Source of the DNA: an uncultured Collinsella sp.
GTDB taxonomy: Bacteria > Actinomycetota > Coriobacteriia > Coriobacteriales > Coriobacteriaceae
Direction: 5' to 3'
Assembly (NCBI GenBank): GCA_900551305.1
Contig: URVK01000115.1
Span: 1-5,924, forward strand
Length of the DNA stretch: 5,924 nt
The position numbers were made by a program, and so were the translations under genes. The notes under the pieces were generated by a model. That model had not been told where the DNA came from. It saw only the letters and a program-made list of their open reading frames with translations, and did not search any database. Shown here in pieces: positions 1 through 3,940 of this stretch. Every line of letters starts with the position of its first letter. The first letter of the stretch is position 1.

Positions 1-303
1 CCTGCTCCTGTTGCAGCCCCCGCTCCCGTCGCTGCCCCTCAGCCTGCTGCCCCCGCCTATGTCGGCCGTCACAGCGCTGTGTTCCCCGAGGATACTGCCC
101 GTATCTCGCGCGAGAGCATCGAGCGGGCCGAGGCTATTGCCGCCGGCATTATGGAAAACCGTCGTCACGAGCGCGTCAATCAGATCCTCGAGGAAGAGAT
201 CGAGCGCCTGCAGTCCTCAACCGCCAAGCGTACGGGCCGTGCCTATCTGAGCGTTATCGAGGGCGGTACCGCCAGCTTCGCGCCGCTCCGCGCGGAGGCA
301 TAA
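1..303 (+). CDS. C-terminal part of an unrecognised protein with Pro/Ala linker and charged helical tail (5' end outside window)
   Basis: The frame is open from base 1 to a TAA at 301-303, giving 100 visible residues. The first ~20 are a Pro/Ala-rich low-complexity linker in which the hexad PAPVAA occurs twice in tandem and is followed by a degenerate copy. After it comes a charged, probably alpha-helical stretch (about residues 30-75: EDTARISRESIERAEAI..., then NQILEEEIERLQ), and a short tail ending SFAPLRAEA. I do not recognise the family. A flexible linker followed by a helical, possibly coiled-coil C-terminus would suit a protein that oligomerises or binds a partner, but that is inference. 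A GTG at 79 could be read as a start, but the open frame and coding-like composition continue upstream, so the gene is taken as truncated by the window edge. Its last codons carry the GGAGG (294-298) that probably serves the next gene, so the two are likely co-transcribed. Confidence 0.75.
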   Translation, partial: PAPVAAPAPVAAPQPAAPAYVGRHSAVFPEDTARISRESIERAEAIAAGIMENRRHERVNQILEEEIERLQSSTAKRTGRAYLSVIEGGTASFAPLRAEA

Positions 304-310
304 CTTCTGC

Positions 311-760
311 ATGGTTAAGATCAATCGAAAATGGGCGGTTGTAACCTGCCTGATGGCGCTCTTGATCTGGGGCAATTCGCTGGTTCCCGGCTCGGGGTCG
401 GGCTCGCTGAGCCTAACGGTCATGGAAGCTATCCGCGGTTTCCTGCACAGCGTGGGACTTCCATATGAATGGGTGACCAACTTTGTTGTTCGCAAGTGCG
501 CGCATTTTACCGAGTATATGGTGCTCGGCATCTTGGCAACGCACGCCTTTGATTTTGAGGGCCGGCGCACCTTTGACGTGCTGCTGCCCACGGCGGTGTT
601 CCTGCTGCTGATTCCCTCGATCGACGAGACGATTCAGCTCTTTGTGCCGGGACGCGCTGGCATGATCACCGATGTGATGATCGACTGCTGTGGAGCGGCA
701 ACGGGCGTTGTGCTCCGATATCTCTTACGGTCGCTGATGTGCGCTAAAAAGGCCGCCTAG
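311..760 (+). CDS. VanZ family membrane protein
   Basis: The product is 149 residues, a usual length for a single VanZ-like domain. It is a small integral membrane protein with about four hydrophobic segments (residues ~8-24, ~67-80, ~88-103, ~121-140). Family signatures are visible: RKCAHFTEYMVLGIL at 61-75 (the conserved K-x-x-H-x-x-E-Y pattern), and DETIQLFVPGRAGMITDVMID at 105-125 (the D-E-x-x-Q-x-F-x-P-x-R pattern followed by D-x-x-x-D). VanZ was first named for low-level teicoplanin resistance in Tn1546, but most chromosomal homologues are uncharacterised, so a resistance role should not be assumed. No vanHAX genes are present here. The ATG follows the upstream stop by 7 bp, with GGAGG 12 nt ahead inside the previous gene, pointing to co-transcription or translational coupling. 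The final codons (Lys-Lys-Ala-Ala-stop) lie in the 5' arm of the terminator at 746-792. Confidence 0.88.
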   Translation: MVKINRKWAVVTCLMALLIWGNSLVPGSGSGSLSLTVMEAIRGFLHSVGLPYEWVTNFVVRKCAHFTEYMVLGILATHAFDFEGRRTFDVLLPTAVFLLLIPSIDETIQLFVPGRAGMITDVMIDCCGAATGVVLRYLLRSLMCAKKAA

Positions 761-792
761 GACGTATTGTTTGGTCCTAGGCGGCCTTTTTT
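746..792. terminator. Strong bidirectional Rho-independent terminator overlapping the VanZ stop codon
   Basis: A perfect 13-bp G+C-rich stem (751-763 with 774-786) encloses a 10-nt loop. It is flanked by A5 (746-750) on the left and T6 (787-792) on the right, so an intrinsic terminator forms on either strand. On the plus strand it ends the VanZ unit. On the minus strand it lies ~85 bp past the fructokinase stop and would end that unit. The VanZ TAG (758-760) is inside the 5' arm. Confidence 0.93.
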
Positions 793-874
793 ATTTGAGG
801 GCTTATATGAGGCGTGGTGGCGTCGTTCCGTAGGTCGGATTTGCCGGGCGCGCCACGCCCTGTGGGTGCGTCTG

Positions 875-1765
875 CTACTGAAGCGCCTGTGCGCCCAGGG
901 CCAGGCAGCCCATGATGCCCTGCTTGCCCTCGAGGCTGTTGTTGACAATATAGGAATCGATGTCGTTGACCTCGGGCGTGACGATATAGCCGTTGAGCAT
1001 CTCGGCGCACTTTTTGCGTGCGAGCGGCACGATGGGGGTGTGGTCGGCCACGCCGCCGCCGATGATGATCTTTTGCGGTGCGTAGCACAGCGTGTAGGTC
1101 ATGAGCGCCTGTGCCAGATAGCCTGCGAGCAGGTCCATGGCCTCCGGGTCATCGGCCATGTCTCCGGCGCTCTTGCCATCCCAGCGCTTTTTAACGCCAG
1201 GGCCGGCGATGAGGCCCTCGAGGCAGTTGTCATGGAAGGGGCAGGCGCTATGCTCGCCGATGGTGTCGCGCGGGTCGCGCGTGACCAGGATGTGGCCGGC
1301 CTCGGGATGCATCATGCCGTGCACGAGCTTACCGCCCGAGAGCACGCCGGCGCCCACGCCGGTGCCGATGGTCAGGTAGACCACGTCGGTGAGGCCCTGG
1401 GCGCAACCAAAGGTGACCTCGCCCAAGCAGGCAACGTTGACGTCGGTGTCGTAGCCACAGGGAATGTTGAGCTCGTTTTGGATGGTGCCCAGCAGATCAA
1501 AGTAGCGCCATGCCGTTTTGGGCGTCTCCAGGATCTTGCCGTATTGGGGCGACGCGGGGTTGACTGCGGTGGGGCCAAAGGCGCCGATGCCCAGTGCGGC
1601 GATGCCCTTGTCGGCAAACCACGCGTTGACGGCCTCGACGGTCTCCTGCGGGGTCGTGGTCGCGATCTGCTCGCGCTCCAGGACCGTACCGTCTGCATAG
1701 CCCGTGGCGCAGACCATCTTGGTGCCGCCGGCCTCGAGCGCTCCGATAAGCTGCTGTTCTGCCAT
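875..1765 (-). CDS. ROK family fructokinase (zinc-containing, YdhR/ScrK type)
   Basis: The product is 296 residues, full length for ROK fructokinases. It should phosphorylate fructose to fructose 6-phosphate with ATP in the cytoplasm (EC 2.7.1.4), feeding glycolysis. Visible motifs: N-terminal phosphate-binding loop GALEAGGTK (8-16); IGAFGPTAVNP (60-70); catalytic-Asp segment YDTDVNVACLGE (105-116), with D108 the likely base; ATP-site IGTGVGAG (133-140); the ROK zinc site H158 with C175-x-x-H178-x-x-C181 followed by LEGLIAGP; and IIIGGGV (233-239). The EAGGTK start and the Cys-x-x-His-x-x-Cys-LEG arrangement match the Bacillus YdhR/GmuE fructokinase group more than glucokinases, though substrate is not proven by sequence. 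The start is supported by AGAGAGGA (1771-1778) 5 nt upstream. It has its own candidate promoter and is isolated from the upstream aminotransferase by a terminator. No sugar transporter is visible nearby. Confidence 0.92.
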   Translation of the reverse strand: MAEQQLIGALEAGGTKMVCATGYADGTVLEREQIATTTPQETVEAVNAWFADKGIAALGIGAFGPTAVNPASPQYGKILETPKTAWRYFDLLGTIQNELNIPCGYDTDVNVACLGEVTFGCAQGLTDVVYLTIGTGVGAGVLSGGKLVHGMMHPEAGHILVTRDPRDTIGEHSACPFHDNCLEGLIAGPGVKKRWDGKSAGDMADDPEAMDLLAGYLAQALMTYTLCYAPQKIIIGGGVADHTPIVPLARKKCAEMLNGYIVTPEVNDIDSYIVNNSLEGKQGIMGCLALGAQALQ

Positions 1766-1803
1766 AGTATTCCTCTCTCTGGGACGAGTTGCTCCGTGAC
1801 TAA

Positions 1804-1832
1804 AGTATAGAGCTCTAAACCATTTAAGAAAG
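1804..1832 (-). promoter_or_regulatory. Candidate promoter of the fructokinase gene, with a palindrome over the -10
   Basis: On the minus strand a TATACT -10 hexamer (1804-1809) lies 38 nt upstream of the fructokinase ATG. A weak -35 candidate (TTTCTT at 1826-1831, or CTTTCT at 1827-1832) sits 16-17 nt ahead. A 16-nt near-perfect palindrome, GTATAGAGCTCTAAAC (1805-1820, one mismatched pair), overlaps the -10 and the spacer and could be an operator. The -10 is good but the -35 is poor, so this is a moderate call. Confidence 0.45.
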
Positions 1833-1840
1833 CGCTATAA

Positions 1841-1881
1841 AAAGAAGCCTCGCAACGCGGCGGGCGGTGCGAGGCTTCTTT
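1841..1881 (-). terminator. Rho-independent terminator of the aminotransferase gene
   Basis: A perfect 14-bp inverted repeat (1841-1854 with 1868-1881) has a 13-nt G+C-rich loop. Read on the minus strand the stem ends in a T-run (complement of the A-run at 1839-1843). It begins 25 bp beyond the aminotransferase stop and separates that gene from the fructokinase downstream. Confidence 0.88.
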
Positions 1882-1906
1882 GGTTGCTTTAGTTGCTGGG
1901 CCGTCC

Positions 1907-3088
1907 TTACCCGCGCGGCTTGATTTTATCACGTAACGACTTGAGGTTCTCCAGCGCCGCGTTAAGCGTCTCGTCTCGCTTGGCAAAGTGGAAACGAATC
2001 AGATGGTTGACGGGCTCGCGGAAGAAGCTCGAGCCGGGCACGGCGCCCACGCCCACCTTGGATGCGAGGTCCTCGCAGAATTCGAGGTCGCTGTCATAGC
2101 CAAACTCAGAGATGTCCATCATGACGTAGTAGGCGCCCTGCGGCACGTTATGCTCAAGACCGATGCTATCGAGCCCCTGGCAGAACAGGTCGCGTTTGGC
2201 GGTATAGAGGTTAAGGACCTCATCGTAATAGCTGTCGTCGAAGTTGAGGGCGGTGACAACGGCTTCCTGCAGGGGAGCGGCGGCACCCACGGTGAGAAAG
2301 TCGTGGACCTTCTTGATACGCTCGGTGATCTGGGCCGGGGCGATGGTGTAGCCCAGACGCCAGCCGGTGATGGAGTACGTCTTAGACAGCGAGCTGCAGC
2401 TGATGGTTCGCTCGAACATGCCGGGCAGCGTGGCCATATAGACGTGCTCATGGGGCGCGTAGACGATGTGCTCGTATACCTCGTCGGTGATGCAGTAGGC
2501 GTCGTACTGTTTGCAGAGGTCGGCGATAAAGGTGAGCTCCTCGCGCGTAAAGACCTTGCCACAGGGGTTGGACGGGTTGCACAGGACGATCGCCTTGGGA
2601 TCGTTGTCGCGGAAGGCCGCCTCGAGCACCTCACGGTCAAAGTCGAACGCAGGCGGGTTGAGCGGCACGTAGATGGGCTCGGCACCCGAAAGGATCGTGT
2701 CGGCGCCGTAGTTCTCATAGAACGGCGAGAAGATGACGACCTTGTCTCCGGGGTTTGTGACCGTCATCATGGCGGCCATCATGGCCTCAGTTGAGCCGCA
2801 GGTGATCACGATGTTCTCATTGGGGTTGATCGGCATGCCCATAAAATGCTCCTGCTTGGCAGCAAGCGCCTCGCGCATGGCCAGGGAGCCCCAGGTGATG
2901 GAGTACTGATGGTAGAGCGGCTTGGGGTCGGTGGCGATGATGCCCAGGCTATTGAGCAGCTGCGCCGGAGGATCGAAGTCAGGGAAGCCCTGCGAGAGGT
3001 TGACGGCGCCGTACTTATTGGAGATGCGCGTCATGCGGCGGATGACCGAATCGGTAAATGTCGCCGTGCGGTTGGAGAGTTCTTTCAT
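1907..3088 (-). CDS. PLP-dependent class I/II aminotransferase
   Basis: The product is 393 residues, usual for fold-type I aminotransferases of the aspartate/kynurenine/methionine aminotransferase group. It should move an amino group from an amino acid to a 2-oxo acid in the cytoplasm. Visible landmarks: the N-terminal substrate-site LSQGFPDFDPP (31-41); Y62; the GSTEAMMAA cofactor loop (98-106); NPSNPCG with N174; TDEVY with D202 and Y205; SSLSKTYSITGWRLGY (232-247), where K236 should form the PLP Schiff base and R244 bind its phosphate; PGSSFF (351-356); and R365, which should bind the substrate carboxylate. The LSQGFPDF motif fits the kynurenine/glutamine/methionine aminotransferase branch, but substrate cannot be fixed from sequence. 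The ATG at 3088 is chosen because AAAGGA (3094-3099) lies 5 nt upstream; an in-frame ATG at 3106 adds six residues but lacks a well-spaced ribosome site. It is divergent from the tRNA operon and has its own terminator. Confidence 0.92.
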   Translation of the reverse strand: MKELSNRTATFTDSVIRRMTRISNKYGAVNLSQGFPDFDPPAQLLNSLGIIATDPKPLYHQYSITWGSLAMREALAAKQEHFMGMPINPNENIVITCGSTEAMMAAMMTVTNPGDKVVIFSPFYENYGADTILSGAEPIYVPLNPPAFDFDREVLEAAFRDNDPKAIVLCNPSNPCGKVFTREELTFIADLCKQYDAYCITDEVYEHIVYAPHEHVYMATLPGMFERTISCSSLSKTYSITGWRLGYTIAPAQITERIKKVHDFLTVGAAAPLQEAVVTALNFDDSYYDEVLNLYTAKRDLFCQGLDSIGLEHNVPQGAYYVMMDISEFGYDSDLEFCEDLASKVGVGAVPGSSFFREPVNHLIRFHFAKRDETLNAALENLKSLRDKIKPRG

Positions 3089-3096
3089 GCTTGTCC

Positions 3097-3156
3097 TTTC
3101 GAGCATTTGCAGTGGGGCAAGTTTACTCCTATGAAACCGGTGGGAAATGCTCGAAA
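3097..3156 (-). promoter_or_regulatory. Candidate structured 5' leader of the aminotransferase mRNA (12-bp inverted repeat next to the ribosome site)
   Basis: TTTCGAGCATTT (3097-3108) and AAATGCTCGAAA (3145-3156) are perfect reverse complements separated by 36 nt. In the aminotransferase transcript the 3' arm runs directly into the ribosome site: the AAA of AAAGGA (3094-3099) is part of the stem. The alternative ATG at 3106 also lies in this arm. This could be a translational switch or an mRNA-stabilising hairpin. I recognise no known riboswitch class. Confidence 0.4.
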
Positions 3157-3172
3157 TGGATCCGAAAAACTC

Positions 3173-3191
3173 TTTTCAAAATTCTTGAAAA
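3173..3191. promoter_or_regulatory. AT-rich dyad between the aminotransferase and the tRNA operon, possible operator
   Basis: TTTTCAA (3173-3179) and TTGAAAA (3185-3191) form a 19-nt dyad around a 5-nt centre, with one mismatched pair inside. It lies in the divergent intergenic region just upstream of the tRNA promoter candidate and about 85 bp upstream of the aminotransferase start. It could be a regulator site, or part of an AT-rich upstream element for the tRNA promoter. I see no convincing -35/-10 pair for the aminotransferase. Confidence 0.3.
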
Positions 3192-3198
3192 TTGGGGG

Positions 3199-3227
3199 TT
3201 GCATCACGTGGCGTTCCTTGCAATAAT
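3199..3227 (+). promoter_or_regulatory. Candidate promoter of the tRNA-His/Lys/Lys operon
   Basis: TTGCAT (3199-3204) and AATAAT (3222-3227) are spaced by exactly 17 nt, about 26 nt upstream of the tRNA-His 5' end. The -10 matches consensus at five of six positions; the -35 matches well only in TTG. An AT-rich tract just upstream (3171-3193) could act as an UP-like element, common for stable-RNA promoters. Confidence 0.5.
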
Positions 3228-3253
3228 AGTCGAGCGCGAAGCGCATAGGACAC

Positions 3254-3331
3254 GGTGGGTGTAGCTCAGTTGGCTAGAGCGACGGGTTGTGGTCCCGTAG
3301 GTCGAGGGTTCGAGTCCCTTTACCCACCCCA
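3254..3331 (+). tRNA. tRNA-His (anticodon GTG), CCA encoded
   Basis: Full cloverleaf. The acceptor arm 3255-3261 pairs with 3321-3327 (G-U at the last pair). The extra 5' G typical of tRNA-His is G3254, opposite discriminator C3328, and CCA is encoded at 3329-3331. The anticodon stem ACGGG/CCCGT (3282-3286/3294-3298) encloses TT-GTG-GT, with the anticodon at 3289-3291 reading CAC/CAT. D-arm (TAGCTCAGTTGGCTAGAGC) and T-arm (GAGGGTTCGAGTCCCTT) are canonical. It is first in a three-tRNA operon. Confidence 0.97.
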
Positions 3332-3353
3332 GTTCTTGCTTCGTGTTGATATC

Positions 3354-3429
3354 GGGTCGTTAGCTCAGTTGGTAGAGCAGGGGACTCTTAATCCCAAGGT
3401 CCAGGGTTCGAACCCCTGACGGCCCACCA
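3354..3429 (+). tRNA. tRNA-Lys (anticodon CTT), copy 1, CCA encoded
   Basis: Canonical 76-nt gene: acceptor GGGTCGT (3354-3360) pairs with ACGGCCC (one T-G wobble), discriminator A3426, CCA encoded at 3427-3429. The anticodon loop CTCTTAA has CTT at 3387-3389, reading AAG. The T-arm is CAGGG-TTCGAAC-CCCTG. The top pair of the anticodon stem (G27-A43) looks unpaired in both Lys copies. GATATC flanks the gene on both sides (3348-3353, 3433-3438) and could pair in the precursor. Confidence 0.97.
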
Positions 3430-3442
3430 CACGATATCTCCT

Positions 3443-3468
3443 CTAAAGTCCACCACAACGGACTTTAG
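3443..3468 (+). other. Hairpin between the two tRNA-Lys genes
   Basis: CTAAAGTCC (3443-3451) and GGACTTTAG (3460-3468) form a perfect 9-bp stem with an 8-nt loop. Only CTTT follows, so it is unlikely to terminate strongly. A role as a processing or spacing hairpin in the tRNA precursor is more plausible. Confidence 0.5.
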
Positions 3469-3472
3469 CTTT

Positions 3473-3545
3473 GGGTCGTTAGCTCAGTTGGTAGAGCAGG
3501 GGACTCTTAATCCCAAGGTCCAGGGTTCGACCCCCTGACGGCCCA
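3473..3545 (+). tRNA. tRNA-Lys (anticodon CTT), copy 2, no encoded CCA, T-loop variant
   Basis: Identical to copy 1 from the 5' end through the anticodon (CTT at 3506-3508) and into the T-loop, then different in two ways. T-loop position 59 is C instead of A (TTCGACC, 3526-3532), and the discriminator A3545 is followed by CCC rather than CCA. All stems still pair, so it can fold, but it would need CCA-adding enzyme. The 3' part including both changes is repeated at 3707-3730. It may be functional but redundant, or a copy whose 3' end was rewritten by recombination. Confidence 0.9.
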
Positions 3546-3634
3546 CCCAAAGCATGTTAAAGCGACTGGCTTAGACTGGTCGCTTTTTTTGTTAACCTCA
3601 CATGGGGTCGAACCCGTCGGGGTGCGGAGCTGAG
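3529..3634 (+). repeat. Direct repeat unit A: tRNA-Lys 3' end, terminator and tail
   Basis: Starts in the T-loop of the second tRNA-Lys and runs through its acceptor 3' strand, the operon terminator, and a tail containing GGGGTCGAACCC and GGAGCTGAG. It is 106 nt, against 104 nt for unit B at 3707-3810. The first 24 nt of the two units are identical; the rest differs by scattered substitutions and about two single-base indels in the terminator T-run region. Confidence 0.85.
3559..3590 (+). terminator. Rho-independent terminator of the tRNA operon
   Basis: AAAGCGAC (3559-3566) pairs with GTCGCTTT (3579-3586), 12-nt loop, and the T-run extends to 3590 (seven Ts). It starts 13 bp beyond the last tRNA-Lys, so it should end the three-tRNA transcript. 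Confidence 0.88.
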
Positions 3635-3706
3635 GAAATGCGTAAGCATTTGCCAGCGCAGCGCGCAAGGCGCGAAGCGCCGCAGCGACCGCCTGCGCAG
3701 CAGGCT
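3635..3706. other. G+C-rich hairpin cluster between repeat units A and B
   Basis: This 72-nt spacer contains several short perfect hairpins: AAATGC-GTAA-GCATTT (3636-3651, GNRA-type tetraloop), GGCGC-GAA-GCGCC (3669-3681), the alternative CGCGC-AAG-GCGCG (3662-3674, exclusive with the previous one), and GCCTGC-GCA-GCAGGC (3691-3705). No credible gene is present. It might be a small structured RNA, a repeat-element fragment, or an insertion separating two duplicated tRNA 3' ends. Confidence 0.5.
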
Positions 3707-3810
3707 GACCCCCTGACGGCCCACCCAAAGATTGTTAAAGCGACTGGCTCAGGCTGGTCGTTTTTTGTTGACCACGCATGGGGTCGAACCCGAAAGGGCG
3801 CGGAGCTGAG
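3707..3810 (+). repeat. Direct repeat unit B: partial tRNA-Lys 3' end plus degenerate terminator and tail
   Basis: Second copy of unit A, displaced by 178 bp at the start. It keeps the 24 nt covering T-loop end, T-stem 3' strand, acceptor 3' strand and CCC, but nothing of the tRNA 5' of that, so it is a tRNA fragment and not a gene. The terminator copy (3737-3766: AAAGCGAC/GTCG plus T6) has lost one C and relies on a G-T pair. The tail repeats GGGGTCGAACCC (3780-3791) and GCGGAGCTGAG. Confidence 0.85.
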
Positions 3811-3819
3811 TAATCTGCA

Positions 3820-3844
3820 CCGTGATTCCCTTAGGGAAACACGG
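3820..3844. other. Hairpin 1 with TTA loop
   Basis: CCGTG-A-TTCCC (3820-3830), loop TTA (3831-3833), GGGAA-A-CACGG (3834-3844): ten base pairs with a single A-A mismatch. No T-run follows. Its upper part matches the upper part of the larger hairpin at 3849-3894. Confidence 0.7.
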
Positions 3845-3848
3845 CTAA

Positions 3849-3894
3849 AGCCCCGTAGGCGTGTTCTCCTTAGGGGAATCATGCTTACGGGGCT
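3849..3894 (-). terminator. Long hairpin 2 with TTA loop; possible terminator of the flavoprotein gene
   Basis: AGCCCCGTA (3849-3857) pairs with TACGGGGCT (3886-3894). Inside it GCGTG pairs with CATGC and TTCTCC with GGGGAA around a TTA loop (3870-3872), giving about 20 pairs including G-T wobbles and one bulged T. On the minus strand it lies 46 bp past the flavoprotein stop and is followed by only TTTA, so it may be a weak terminator or a 3'-end protecting structure. Confidence 0.5.
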
Positions 3895-3940
3895 CGATGC
3901 ATGTTGAGAAGTTGTGATCAAACTCAAAGTGAGAATCGAT

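Noticed and set aside
311..760. VanZ as a glycopeptide resistance gene
   Set aside because: Family membership alone does not show resistance; no other van genes are in the window.
767..1810. Long plus-strand open frame (347 codons) antisense to the fructokinase
   Set aside because: It mirrors the fructokinase gene, starts inside a terminator, and its translation is low-complexity and like no protein family. G+C-rich codon bias produces such shadows.
1988..2794. Plus-strand open frame antisense to the aminotransferase
   Set aside because: Shadow of a well-supported gene; no ribosome site and no recognisable domain.
3089..3106. Upstream ATG start for the aminotransferase
   Set aside because: No well-spaced ribosome site; the ATG at 3088 has AAAGGA 5 nt ahead.
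3529..3810. CRISPR array or other regular repeat array
   Set aside because: Only two units, each over 100 nt and containing tRNA and terminator sequence; no short repeats with regular spacers and no cas gene.
3507..3927. Two minus-strand open frames (3507-3728 and 3598-3927) over the tRNA-Lys 3' end and its repeat
   Set aside because: Their GWAVRGS segments are the antisense reading of a tRNA 3' end, a common false protein call; the rest reads the hairpin spacer.
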